From contig CBDFNC010000005.1 of NCBI GenBank assembly GCA_965249895.1, positions 2,542,001 through 2,606,000 of the forward strand: DNA of 64,000 nucleotides, read 5' to 3'. The notes under the pieces were generated by a model. The model ran no database searches and was not told the origin of the DNA. It worked only from the letters and a program-made list of their open reading frames with translations. Positions 52,026-60,254 of the stretch are shown one piece after another (the first letter of the stretch is position 1; the number at the start of each line of letters is the position of its first letter). Source of the DNA: CBDFNC01 sp965249895. Lineage in GTDB: Bacteria; Pseudomonadota; Gammaproteobacteria; Enterobacterales; CBDFNC01. A program made the position numbers and the translations under genes.

Positions 52026-52532
52026 TTATTGGGTGATCCACTTGCGTTTTGAGATCCGCATATTGATAAGAGCGACCCGTTCACCATCTTTTCCTTTTTG
52101 CTCTTCGATAGCAAAAGGGCTAAAACCCAACTCAGTATAAAGTAACAGGCTACCTATATTGTGGTTAAAAGCAGCGATACAGACTTCCTCTACTTTGGAG
52201 TTGGTAAAGGCCTGATTCTGCATGAGTTTGATCAAATATCGTCCCACCCCTTGACGATGCATTTTCGGATTAACAATCACATTACCAATCCAGCAACGTT
52301 TTTTTTCTTCCAGTCGATACAGATTAGCAAAACCAGCCAGCTGATTTTCCTTCAGCACAACAGTGCGGCTATGGTTATTTTTTATACCAGCATAAAACTG
52401 CTTTTCCGAAATGGGATAGGAGGCAGACGGGAAATAGAAAAACAGCTCCTTTTTATCTTGCACGAAATCGCACAATAAAGACACATCGTCTTCCTGAATA
52501 GATCTATGACTCAGAAGGGAATCATTCCACAC
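52026..52532 (-). CDS. GNAT acetyltransferase
   Basis: 168 residues. The acetyl-CoA motif is visible as GNVIVNPKMHRQGVGRYLIK (RQGVGR pyrophosphate loop), followed by NIGSLLLYTELGFSPF, the standard GNAT C-terminal helix. The N-terminus (HRSIQEDDVSLLCDFVQDKK) is of the RimI/acetyltransf_1 type. Substrate unknown. It lies 91 bases upstream of the other acetyltransferase on the same strand and may share a transcript. Confidence 0.82.
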   Translation of the reverse strand: MWNDSLLSHRSIQEDDVSLLCDFVQDKKELFFYFPSASYPISEKQFYAGIKNNHSRTVVLKENQLAGFANLYRLEEKKRCWIGNVIVNPKMHRQGVGRYLIKLMQNQAFTNSKVEEVCIAAFNHNIGSLLLYTELGFSPFAIEEQKGKDGERVALINMRISKRKWITQ

Positions 52533-52642
52533 AAATCAACCCTGTTTTTAGGCGTAAAAAGTTAATCTCACACATCCTGTATTAATAATCAACATATTAA
52601 CTCATTTCGTTAACAAGTATAGGCTCGCCAGCTGGATATAAA

Positions 52643-52664
52643 AAAAGCTGCAATCGCAGCTTTT
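52643..52664 (-). terminator. Intrinsic terminator for hemE (minus strand)
   Basis: On the minus strand a GCTGC/GCAGC stem extended by A-T pairs is followed by a T7 run. It lies about 90 bases beyond the hemE stop. Confidence 0.75.
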
Positions 52665-52677
52665 CCGGGTTAGTTAC

Positions 52678-52708
52678 GATATATACCCAAGCTACTTGGG
52701 TATATATC
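52678..52708. repeat. Perfect 14 bp inverted repeat
   Basis: GATATATACCCAAG and CTTGGGTATATATC flank a CTA centre, between the hemE terminator and hemE. A related ATATACCCAAACGACTTC stretch occurs at about 42212. It looks like a dispersed palindromic repeat and may add to termination. Confidence 0.6.
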
Positions 52709-52754
52709 ACTGAGTATGTCGAACTGCATTGATAAATGCTCAGGCGCATATCTT

Positions 52755-53861
52755 TTACTTATGATATTGTTCACTCAATTCATGAACCGCCTCAATAAAG
52801 ACCCCGGCATGCTCGGGATCCACATCAGGGTGAATACCATGACCCAGGTTAAATACGTGACCTTCGCCTTTACCAAATCCTGCCAGAATAGAGGCCACCT
52901 CTTCGCGTATTCTTTGCGGCGGCGCGTACAGCATAGAAGGATCCATGTTTCCTTGCAGAGCGACTTTATCACCCACTCTGGCTTTGGCATCAGCGATGTC
53001 TATGGTCCAGTCCAGGCCTACAGCATCACAACCCGTAGCGGCGATATGCTCAAGCCACATACCACCATTTTTGGTAAATAACGTGACTGGAACTTTACGC
53101 CCTTCATTTTCGCGCTTCAGGCCATCAACAATCTTAGCCATATATTGCAGGGAAAATTCTTTATAATCCCGTGGTGACAAGACGCCGCCCCAGGTATCAA
53201 AAATCATCAGGGACTGAGCGCCAGCCGCTATCTGTCCGTTCAGATAACCGATCACGGAATCCGCCAGCTTATCCAATAACAGGTGCAGAGTTGCAGGCTC
53301 AGCAAAAGCCATTTTTTTGATCTTAGTGAATGCCTTAGAAGACCCGCCTTCCACCATGTAGGTCGCCAGAGTCCATGGACTACCGGAGAAACCGATCAAC
53401 GGCACCTTGCCGTCAAGCTCCTTACGAATGGTCCTTACGGCATTCATTACATATTGCAGCTCACCTTCAGGATCAGGAATACCTATTTTGTCGACGTCTG
53501 CTTTACAGGTAATGGGAGATTTGAACTTAGGCCCTTCGCCCTGTTCGAAATACAAGCCCAGTCCCATGGCATCAGGGATAGTCAGAATATCTGAAAACAG
53601 TATGGCCGCGTCCAAGTCAAACCTGCGCAAAGGTTGGATAGTTACTTCGCAGGCCAACTCTGCATTTTTACATAACGACATAAAATCGCCAGCCTCGGCA
53701 CGGGTAGCCTTATATTCAGGTAAATACCGACCAGCCTGGCGCATCATCCATACCGGCGTCTTATCGACCGGTTGCTTTAATAGCGCTCTCAGGTATCTAT
53801 CATTCTTAAGTTGGCTCACGGACACGTCCATCTGATTAAAAAACTGCGAGAATTGTATCAC
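52755..53861 (-). CDS. hemE: HemE, uroporphyrinogen decarboxylase
   Basis: Up to 368 residues from GTG 53861; ATG 53831 (MDVSVSQLKNDRYLRALLKQ) would give the usual length of about 358 and is a strong alternative. Family signatures are intact: PVWMMRQAGRYLPEYKATRA with catalytic Arg pair, AAILFSDILTIPDAMG with the key Asp, GFSGSPWTLATYMVEGG and LGHGIHPDVDPEH. It decarboxylates uroporphyrinogen III to coproporphyrinogen III in haem synthesis. It precedes nudC-rsd in the ancestral cluster order, though here on the opposite strand to rsd. Confidence 0.97.
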   Translation of the reverse strand: MIQFSQFFNQMDVSVSQLKNDRYLRALLKQPVDKTPVWMMRQAGRYLPEYKATRAEAGDFMSLCKNAELACEVTIQPLRRFDLDAAILFSDILTIPDAMGLGLYFEQGEGPKFKSPITCKADVDKIGIPDPEGELQYVMNAVRTIRKELDGKVPLIGFSGSPWTLATYMVEGGSSKAFTKIKKMAFAEPATLHLLLDKLADSVIGYLNGQIAAGAQSLMIFDTWGGVLSPRDYKEFSLQYMAKIVDGLKRENEGRKVPVTLFTKNGGMWLEHIAATGCDAVGLDWTIDIADAKARVGDKVALQGNMDPSMLYAPPQRIREEVASILAGFGKGEGHVFNLGHGIHPDVDPEHAGVFIEAVHELSEQYHK

Positions 53862-54002
53862 CGGCAGTCAGCCTGAGGTATGCATAAGCAAAATAATTTA
53901 ACTTTAAGCTGGCTCAAATCAATTTTGTCGAGCTCAAGTTATTCTCATTATCAGCTGGTGTAACCTGAAACGTGACCGGATTCAAACTTGACGAAATCCC
54001 TG

Positions 54003-54118
54003 TTGCACAGGGAGCCTGTCTTTGTTATAAACTCACCGCGCTAACGAACAACACTAAGAAGCTCGTCCTACGAGACCTATGAATAACATTCGAACCTCTC
54101 CATTGTGAGAGGTTTTTT
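54003..54118 (+). ncRNA. Candidate small RNA between hemE and nudC
   Basis: A plus-strand terminator (54093-54118) lies here although no plus-strand gene precedes it. A possible promoter is TTGCAC (54003-54008), a 16-base spacer, TTATAA (54025-54030), predicting a transcript of about 80 bases from roughly 54037. It would contain a CTCGT-CCT-ACGAG hairpin (54062-54074) before the terminator stem. A short ORF at 54080 has only nine codons. Low confidence without expression data. Confidence 0.3.
54093..54118 (+). terminator. Plus-strand intrinsic terminator
   Basis: AACCTCTC and GAGAGGTT form an 8 bp stem around CATTGT, followed by TTTTTATTTTT. The T-tract is on the plus strand, so it does not serve nudC, which ends at 54123 on the minus strand. 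Confidence 0.8.
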
Positions 54119-54122
54119 ATTT

Positions 54123-54938
54123 TTAGCGGCAACGAAATCTTACCTTCTCAATCAATTTACGCGCTATGGTCGCCTTCCCCGGAATAATCGGCAGGTTGTC
54201 AAAATCAAACCACTGGGCATCCGCCAATTCCGTTTTATCAACCTTGATTTCCCCACTGTCGTAGTCTGCTACAAAACCCATCATAAGTGAGTGGGGAAAG
54301 GGCCAGGGCTGGCTGGAAACATAACCGATATTTTTTACCTTGATCCCCACCTCTTCCATCACTTCCCGAGCCACGCTTTGTTCGAGGTTTTCCCCCATCT
54401 CAGCAAAACCCGCCAGGACGGTATACATATCCCTGCCGTTACCACTATGACGCTGATGGCACGCCAGCAAGATCTGCTTTTCTTTGCGAATAGCTACTAT
54501 GATGCAGGGAGATACGCGGGGATAACACCTGTGGCCACACTGATGGCACTTAGTTGCCAGCTCCCAATCAATCAGCTCCATGGCGTTGCCGCATTGACCA
54601 CAATATTGATGCGTTTTTAAAAAAAGAGCTGTTTGAAAGGCTTTTCCTGCAAGATCAAACAAGGCGTCATCCGTATGACCAAGCAGGGATCTCAGGTTAC
54701 AAAACTCCCCCATCCCCATATCAATTTGATTTTCACCTAGATCTAACAAAAAACATGGGCTATTTTCATAACTGCCCAGTATCCTTACTTGTTCGCTAGG
54801 TAGGGGAGGAAAAGGTAAATCTTCAAGGGCCCCAAACGGGATCATGGAGCCTCTTTCTTGCAGAAGAATTTGTCCTCCCGCCAATATGAACCACCAACCT
54901 GCTATTTCACCCAGGTTAAGATTTTGATCCTTAAGCAA
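54123..54938 (-). CDS. nudC: NudC, NAD-capped RNA/NADH pyrophosphatase
   Basis: 271 residues, TTG start with GGAG eight bases upstream. A four-cysteine zinc site (HQYCGQCGNAMEL; TKCHQCGHRCYPR) is followed by the Nudix box, with pattern G-x5-E-x7-REVMEEVG complete, and the NADH-specific SQPWPFPHSLM motif shortly after. It cleaves NAD(H) and removes NAD caps from RNA. Adjacent to rsd (divergent), as in related genomes. Confidence 0.95.
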   Translation of the reverse strand: MLKDQNLNLGEIAGWWFILAGGQILLQERGSMIPFGALEDLPFPPLPSEQVRILGSYENSPCFLLDLGENQIDMGMGEFCNLRSLLGHTDDALFDLAGKAFQTALFLKTHQYCGQCGNAMELIDWELATKCHQCGHRCYPRVSPCIIVAIRKEKQILLACHQRHSGNGRDMYTVLAGFAEMGENLEQSVAREVMEEVGIKVKNIGYVSSQPWPFPHSLMMGFVADYDSGEIKVDKTELADAQWFDFDNLPIIPGKATIARKLIEKVRFRCR

Positions 54939-55097
54939 AGTTCAAACTCCATTTAATTTCCACTACGATGCATAAAAATTCTATATAGTTCACAGTTATA
55001 AGTGAACCCAGTTCTAGTAACTAATTTACTGTTGACGATTCGACCAGTTTTCATTAGTTATATCATTAGGTGCGTAAGTAAATATCAAGGAACTCAC

Positions 55098-55568
55098 ATG
55101 CTATCTAAACTGGAACAAGCCAAGCAAGAATGGGGTGGTACTCTAACCGCTATCGATAACTGGTTAAATGAACGCCAGGAAGTACTCGTTGGCTATTGTG
55201 AGTTAGCCGGATTACCGCCAAATGAGCGAGGTGAGCGAAACCTGCCCGACATAAATAAAGTTCAGGAGTTTTGCCAACTGTTGGTGGACTATGTGTCTAC
55301 AGGGCATTTCGAAGTATATGATCAGGTGGTTTCCAAATGTGAAACCCATGGTGGTGAGAGTGCTGAGCTAGCCAAAATGCTTTACCCCAAAATATCTGAA
55401 ACCACGGATACCGCATTAGCATTTAATGATAAATACGCAGAGTTGGGCCTGGAGGAGGAAATGCTGAGTTTTGATACCGACCTTTCCAATTTAGGTCAGA
55501 TGATGGAAGCCAGGTTCGCCTTGGAAGATGAAATGTTACGCACCTTGCACATAAAACACAGCGAATAA
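55098..55568 (+). CDS. rsd: Rsd/AlgQ-family anti-sigma 70 regulator
   Basis: 156 residues from ATG 55098, supported by AAGGAACTCAC directly upstream; a longer frame from 55002 is not needed. Family blocks: LSKLEQAKQEWGGTLTAIDN, WLNERQEVLVGYCELAGLPP, LPDINKVQEFCQLLVDYVST and HFEVYDQVVSKCE. Helical-bundle protein that binds domain 4 of sigma 70 and shifts RNA polymerase use in stationary phase. A bidirectional terminator follows. Confidence 0.93.
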   Translation: MLSKLEQAKQEWGGTLTAIDNWLNERQEVLVGYCELAGLPPNERGERNLPDINKVQEFCQLLVDYVSTGHFEVYDQVVSKCETHGGESAELAKMLYPKISETTDTALAFNDKYAELGLEEEMLSFDTDLSNLGQMMEARFALEDEMLRTLHIKHSE

Positions 55569-55591
55569 CAATCGTCATTGGTTTGATACAG

Positions 55592-55616
55592 AAAAGGCGC
55601 CGAAGGCGCCTTTTTT
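55592..55616. terminator. Bidirectional terminator between rsd and the fkpA-like gene
   Basis: AAAAGGCGCC-GAA-GGCGCCTTTT, a GC-rich stem with A and T runs on both sides, serving two convergent genes. Confidence 0.9.
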
Positions 55617-55631
55617 ATATCCAGTTCACAT

Positions 55632-56534
55632 TTAGCCCTGGGCTTCAGTGCTCACTTCTTCAGTAGTGGCTTCAGTGTTAGCGGCTTCAGCAGGTTTACC
55701 CTTACCTTCAATTTCGACTAGCTCAACATCGAATACCAGCGTAGAGAAAGGAGGAATATTACCCGCACCTTGCTCACCGTAAGCCAATTCAGAAGGAATG
55801 GTAAACTGGTACTTAGAACCAACATCCATTAGCTGAACACCTTCGGTCCAACCCGGAATAACCCGGTTAAGTGGGAAGCTGGCTGGCTGTCCACGAGTAT
55901 AAGAGCTGTCGAAAACAGTACCGTCGACCAGGCGTCCTTCATAATGAACCGTCACGGTATCTTCGGCGACAGGTTTAGGACCTTCACCTTGAGTTAAGAT
56001 CTTATACTGCAAACCAGAGTCTGTGGTTGTCACACCCTCTTTGCCGCCATTTTCTGTTAAGTAAGCTGCGGATTTTTCTTTCGCTTCAGCGGCGGCGGTG
56101 TCCGCTTTCTCCTTGGCAATAGCACTTAGTTTTTTATCGTAAGCTTGCAGTGTCGCCACTACTTCTTCTTCGTTTAACTTCATCTCCTCACGCAGCGCAT
56201 CAGAAATACCTTGGATAATCATTTCCTTATCCAAAGTAACACCCAGCTGACTCTGCTCATTCAGGGTCTTCTGAATATAACGAGAAACCGAAGCGCCGAT
56301 AGCATAAGCGGCTTTAGCATCTTCGTCTTTAAACTCAGCAGCAACAGTTTCAGGCTGCTTCACTTCAGCAGCAACAGCTTCAGGCTGCTTCACTTCAGCA
56401 GCAACAGCTTCAGGCTGTTTCACTTCGGCTTCAACGACAGGCTGCTTAGGCTCTGCTTCTACTTTTTGTTCATTACAACCCACGACGGCTAGAACTGCAG
56501 CCGCCAGAAGAGAGACCTTAAAAATATTCTTCAT
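55632..56534 (-). CDS. fkpA: FkpA-like FKBP peptidyl-prolyl isomerase lipoprotein
   Basis: 300 residues. An N-terminal lipoprotein signal (MKNIFKVSLLAAAVLAVVGC) is followed by a linker of three near-identical ten-residue repeats (VKQPEAVAAE) plus a half copy, an FKBP_N dimerisation domain (KAAYAIGASVSRYIQ...) and an FKBP domain (VTVHYEGRLVDGTVFDSSY, RVIPGWTEGVQLMDVGSKYQ, IPSELAYGEQGAG). It folds envelope proteins in the periplasm. The lipobox and repeat linker distinguish it from the soluble FkpA of enterobacteria. slyX lies nearby, divergent. Confidence 0.93.
   Translation of the reverse strand: MKNIFKVSLLAAAVLAVVGCNEQKVEAEPKQPVVEAEVKQPEAVAAEVKQPEAVAAEVKQPETVAAEFKDEDAKAAYAIGASVSRYIQKTLNEQSQLGVTLDKEMIIQGISDALREEMKLNEEEVVATLQAYDKKLSAIAKEKADTAAAEAKEKSAAYLTENGGKEGVTTTDSGLQYKILTQGEGPKPVAEDTVTVHYEGRLVDGTVFDSSYTRGQPASFPLNRVIPGWTEGVQLMDVGSKYQFTIPSELAYGEQGAGNIPPFSTLVFDVELVEIEGKGKPAEAANTEATTEEVSTEAQG
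56337..56440 (-). repeat. 30 bp coding tandem repeats in the fkpA-like gene
   Basis: Three near-identical 30 bp units plus a partial one encode VKQPEAVAAE in the linker after the lipobox. Unit length keeps the reading frame, so copy number can vary between strains and change linker length. Confidence 0.85.
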
Positions 56535-56660
56535 TTATATTCTCCAGATTAAAATCCTGCCCACTTCATAAAGTTCTAATAAAGAGGGGTTTAGCGCATA
56601 AAATCCCTTTATACTAACGCTTATGCTTAAAGTAATAAAAACAGATAGTAGACTATAAAG

Positions 56661-57641
56661 ATGGCGAAAAGTGCAATCTTTTTATTATTGTTATGCTCAG
56701 CGCTGCTGCTTGGCTGCAGTGAAGGCACCAAGCCGCTCCAAAAATACGAACATGCTATTGAAGGTTCGTTCGCTGGCGAGTTATCCAGAGATGGTAAGTA
56801 CAGCCTGGTTTCCTCTATCCATCACGGTTTGAGCCTCTGGAACAATCAGACCAATGAGGTCATCTATCAGTGGAGCCACCAGGGCGCCGAGCGCAATGAC
56901 GTTTACATTGCCAGGATCTCCGATGCATCCACCCATGCCGTTACCGCAACCCGCAACAATTTTGTCGTCTGGAATATAAAAACCGGCCAGGCGGAAGGTT
57001 TTTATAGTGTCAACGAATCGCCTATCCGGGATATTGCTATTTCCAGTAATGGCCGCTTCGTGCTTTATGGACTGGTCAGCGGCAAAGTCGTACATCTGGA
57101 CATAGATACGGGTCGACGGCTGGAATTTTTAGGCCATACTGAAAAAATTAACGCAGTGGATATGTCGGCCAACGGTCACTTTGCCCTCACCGGAGGCAAT
57201 GACTATTCCGCTTATTTATGGGACACCCGCACCGGCCAGGTGATATACCGATTTAGCCACCCCAGCCGAGTCACTATGTTAAAGCTGGAAAGAACCGGCA
57301 AATACGCCTTTACTGCTGACAGCAAGAAACAGGCGCAAGTTTGGGACCTGAAAACGGGCAAAGCTATCAGCCGTCTTAAGTATATTCATCGCCAGGAGAT
57401 CTTTAGCACTGCCCGCTTTGTCAACGATGGCAAATGGCTGCTCACCGGTTCTCCGGCACGGCTACTCATGTTATGGGATACCCAAACCGGCGAGCTTAAG
57501 CAAAAATGGAAAGTCTCTGCCAGAAAATACAGTCGACCAAAAAGCGCCGTGATTTACTCCGCCAGTCTGCTAAATCCAAAGCAGATCATCACAGAAAGCT
57601 CATCGGGATATGTAGAAGTCTGGCCGATCGACTTTAAGTAA
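56661..57641 (+). CDS. WD40-repeat lipoprotein
   Basis: 326 residues. A signal with lipobox (LLLLCSALLLGCSEG) predicts a lipid anchor. The mature part is a beta-propeller with about seven WD-type repeats, seen in WNNQTNEVIYQWSHQG, VVWNIKTGQAEGF, GHTEKINAVDMSANGHFALT, YLWDTRTGQVIYRF and VWDLKTGKAISRL. No enzymatic motif; probable protein-interaction scaffold in the cell envelope. It is followed 62 bases later by slyX in the same direction. Function unknown. Confidence 0.85.
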   Translation: MAKSAIFLLLLCSALLLGCSEGTKPLQKYEHAIEGSFAGELSRDGKYSLVSSIHHGLSLWNNQTNEVIYQWSHQGAERNDVYIARISDASTHAVTATRNNFVVWNIKTGQAEGFYSVNESPIRDIAISSNGRFVLYGLVSGKVVHLDIDTGRRLEFLGHTEKINAVDMSANGHFALTGGNDYSAYLWDTRTGQVIYRFSHPSRVTMLKLERTGKYAFTADSKKQAQVWDLKTGKAISRLKYIHRQEIFSTARFVNDGKWLLTGSPARLLMLWDTQTGELKQKWKVSARKYSRPKSAVIYSASLLNPKQIITESSSGYVEVWPIDFK

Positions 57642-57703
57642 CTGCTATCGAAGAATGAGCTGATGTATACTGCGTGAAATTAAAAACGTAGGCAGCCCCT
57701 TCA

Positions 57704-57925
57704 ATGGATCAAATTAAACAACTTGAATCCCGGGTGGAACTGCTGGAAAGCAAGATCGCTTTCCAGGATGACACCATAGAAGCGCTTAGTCAGGAACTCG
57801 CCGTTCATCAGCGGCAAATGGAAACACAGCAGTTGCAAATGGAATTCCTGGTAAGAAAAATCAAAGATTTACAGGTGGATGGTATTGCCGATGAAGCGGA
57901 CGAAACCCCTCCTCCCCACTACTAA
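57704..57925 (+). CDS. slyX: SlyX family protein
   Basis: 73 residues, one long coiled coil (LESRVELLESKIAFQDDTIE, then ALSQELAVHQRQMETQQLQM), ending in the ETPPPHY tail characteristic of SlyX. Function unknown. In related genomes it lies beside slyD and fkpA, consistent with this window. Confidence 0.95.
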   Translation: MDQIKQLESRVELLESKIAFQDDTIEALSQELAVHQRQMETQQLQMEFLVRKIKDLQVDGIADEADETPPPHY

Positions 57926-57935
57926 TTTCGTTTAT

Positions 57936-57954
57936 GGCCTTGTTTAACAAGGCC
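57936..57954 (+). terminator. Hairpin after slyX
   Basis: GGCCTTG and CAAGGCC form a stem around TTTAA, ten bases after the slyX stop. No T-tract follows, so the terminator call is weak. Confidence 0.35.
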
Positions 57955-58101
57955 AACCCCCTTCAATTATTCGGTCAAAGCCAATAAACACCGCTCCACG
58001 CTGAACTTTATTCAGCACTTACCGTTTAAGACCGACTACTTATTTCGCACTTCCCCCATTACCATTAAGATAATTAAACATAATTAGCAAAGGTGATAAG
58101 C

Positions 58102-58566
58102 TTGGAAAACTTAGACAGAGCGGATAAAGCCATTTTGCAGGCGCTCCAGCAAGACGCACGGATCAGCAATGTCGAGCTTGCGGAAAAAGTACACCTGTCA
58201 CCGCCTGCGGTACACGCAAGATTAAAACGGTTGGAAAAATCGGGTCTGATAAAGGCATATGTCACCCTGCTCGACAGGGAGCAGGCAGGACTGGATCAAC
58301 TATGTTTTATCTCTATCACTTTGCAACTGCACCAGTTCAAACAGCTGACGCAAACCCTGGATGCCATTACCCGCCTTCCTGAAGTACTGGAATGCTTTCA
58401 TGTGACAGGAGAGGCGGATTATATGTTGAAGGTCTTGGTGAAAAATACCAAAGCCCTGGAGCAGTTTATCGTCAACCAGCTAAGCGTGCTGCCGGGGTTA
58501 GCTCAGATCAGAACAACTATGGTGTTAAATGAAGTGAAATCCAGCACTCAAATCAGTCTGGATTAA
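58102..58566 (+). CDS. Lrp/AsnC-family transcriptional regulator
   Basis: About 154 residues from the TTG at 58102 (AAAGGTG six bases upstream); a GTG nine bases earlier overlaps that site. An N-terminal helix-turn-helix (ILQALQQDARISNVELAEKV, LSPPAVHARLKRLEKSG) is followed by a C-terminal RAM/AsnC ligand-binding domain (VLECFHVTGEADYMLKVLVK). Such proteins sense amino acids. It is upstream of alaE (an alanine exporter) across 413 bases; in Escherichia coli alaE is Lrp-controlled, so a regulatory link is plausible but not shown. Confidence 0.9.
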   Translation: MENLDRADKAILQALQQDARISNVELAEKVHLSPPAVHARLKRLEKSGLIKAYVTLLDREQAGLDQLCFISITLQLHQFKQLTQTLDAITRLPEVLECFHVTGEADYMLKVLVKNTKALEQFIVNQLSVLPGLAQIRTTMVLNEVKSSTQISLD

Positions 58567-58979
58567 TCCACTGGGCTTAATTCATGATCCCAGATAACTG
58601 TGAGAACCATAGCTAGCGCCCGTCCTGAAACGCCGATTCTGTCACTCCCTCGTACGGGGTGGTCCGACATCTGGATGGTCCGACACTCGGTCCAGCGGCT
58701 TTACCGCGATCTCTGTATGCGCTAAAAGATACTGGATTGCCAGGCAAGCTGACAATGACAGGGAGCACTGAGATAGTAGTGACTAACTTTAGGCCTTTGC
58801 AAAACAGCAAGTTTCGCGTTTTATGAATATGACTTAAGAATAAACACACGAGTTTCAGGATGGGCACTCGCTAATCACCCCTAACCAACTCAATATATTC
58901 AATTATCTATGATTAGTTGAAAGCATAATTGTAGATAATTACAAGTTAAGCCATGGAACGACCAAGACAGAATTTCTGA
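58567..58979. repeat. Repeat-rich intergenic region, including dispersed repeat copy B (58740-58833)
   Basis: No ORF is supported in these 413 bases. GGGGTGGTCCGACAT occurs at 58656-58670, as at 7141-7155, and a second GGTCCGACA follows. 58740-58833 is the inverse of the repeat at 32881-32979. Together they suggest a nest of small dispersed elements between the Lrp-type gene and alaE. Confidence 0.65.
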
Positions 58980-59450
58980 ATGGGCGTTGACTCGCAAAAT
59001 CAAGGAAATCAGTTAACGGTGACGAGAAAACAACAGTTAAAACAATTCTGGGTCGACGTCTTCGCGATGAATTCCTTTTCCTATGCCACCGCCGTAGTGA
59101 TAGAGCTAGGTATTGCCCAGATGTCCCTGCAGGAACACTTTAAGGTGCGCCTGGCGGCACTATTATTAAACTCTCTGGTGGCCCGGCCGTTTGGTATCTG
59201 GCGTGATTACGTGCTGGCTCGCTTTAATATAGACACGGAAACCTCGCCTTTTTACCAAAAATACCTGGCGGATACTTTGATATTCCTGTCGTTCCAGATG
59301 CCCCTCTATGTTGGTAATATGTTACTTGGGGGAGCACCCACAGAAGCAATAGTTAAAGCCGCCTTAACTGTCTCTCTTATAGCCGGATTGCTTGGTCGAC
59401 CTTACGGCCTGTATCTGGATTGGCTTAAAAAGAAAATGGGTTGCCTATAA
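58980..59450 (+). CDS. alaE: L-alanine exporter AlaE
   Basis: 156 residues. Four hydrophobic segments and the AlaE family blocks FWVDVFAMNSFSYATAVVIE, LLNSLVARPFGIWRDYVLAR, LADTLIFLSFQMPLYVGNML and LLGRPYGLYLDW. The paired R-P-(F/Y)-G motifs are family features. Inner-membrane exporter of L-alanine driven by the proton gradient. The stop overlaps the start of the racemase gene by one base (TAATG), so both are probably made together, linking alanine export and amino-acid racemisation. Confidence 0.9.
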   Translation: MGVDSQNQGNQLTVTRKQQLKQFWVDVFAMNSFSYATAVVIELGIAQMSLQEHFKVRLAALLLNSLVARPFGIWRDYVLARFNIDTETSPFYQKYLADTLIFLSFQMPLYVGNMLLGGAPTEAIVKAALTVSLIAGLLGRPYGLYLDWLKKKMGCL

Positions 59451-60190
59451 TGAAACAAGAAAGAACAGCCGCAAAGGTCACCAAGATGCAGCAAGATGTT
59501 TGCACCATAGGCGTGCTTGCAGGCACTCCAATAGATACTCAGTTTGGTCAGGATTTTCTGCATAAAATGGGCTGTAAGTCACTGGGTTTGTCCGTTTCTG
59601 AAACACCTCAGCAACAGACTCAGCTGCAAGCTCTTGATCAGCAAAAACTCACTGAAATTGTACTCTCACTGATCGATAAACTGGTGCGTTCTGACGCCCA
59701 GGGTGTGATGATCTATTGTAACTCCCTCAGCGGCGCCATTGATCTGGAAAAGGTAAAAGCTGAAAGCCCTATTCCGGTAATCACACCATTAGACGTTTAT
59801 CAGGAGCTGACCTTTAAATACCGTAATTTTGGTCTGTTTGCTGCCAACTGCCAAAGTTGCGCCAATATTGAACGTACTATTTTAAATTCCAATCCAACCG
59901 CAAAAGTCATAGGTATTGGTAATCTGCAATTGGTTGAGGATATTGAGCATAAGCTCTCACCAGAGCAGCTTATTTCTCTGCATGCGTTACCGGAAATGGC
60001 CGATGCCCTGATGAAAAGTGGTGTACAGGTATTGATACTGGGCTGTACACACTTTGACTATTTCTATGACGAGTTAAGGGCCAGGCTGTCAGGGGTGGAG
60101 TTATTTCTTCCCTCTAAGCGAATGCTCGAGATTTTAAGAAAGTCCATTTCACAGAGCGGGGAAAGTAGCGAACAACAGAAAGCTGGCTAG
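59450..60190 (+). CDS. Aspartate/glutamate racemase-family protein
   Basis: About 246 residues from ATG 59450, overlapping the alaE stop. The two catalytic cysteines of the fold are visible: VMIYCNSLSGA (about residue 92) and LILGCTHFDYFYDEL (about 203), in a family with a PLP-independent mechanism. The substrate cannot be decided from motifs; aspartate, glutamate or another amino acid is possible. Overlap with alaE suggests a shared amino-acid role. Confidence 0.83.
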   Translation: MKQERTAAKVTKMQQDVCTIGVLAGTPIDTQFGQDFLHKMGCKSLGLSVSETPQQQTQLQALDQQKLTEIVLSLIDKLVRSDAQGVMIYCNSLSGAIDLEKVKAESPIPVITPLDVYQELTFKYRNFGLFAANCQSCANIERTILNSNPTAKVIGIGNLQLVEDIEHKLSPEQLISLHALPEMADALMKSGVQVLILGCTHFDYFYDELRARLSGVELFLPSKRMLEILRKSISQSGESSEQQKAG

Positions 60191-60254
60191 TAGCCCGGAA
60201 AGCCCGGGCTATATGAACCCTTTAAAGGGTTAGATGCATGTTAAAGCGTCTAAA

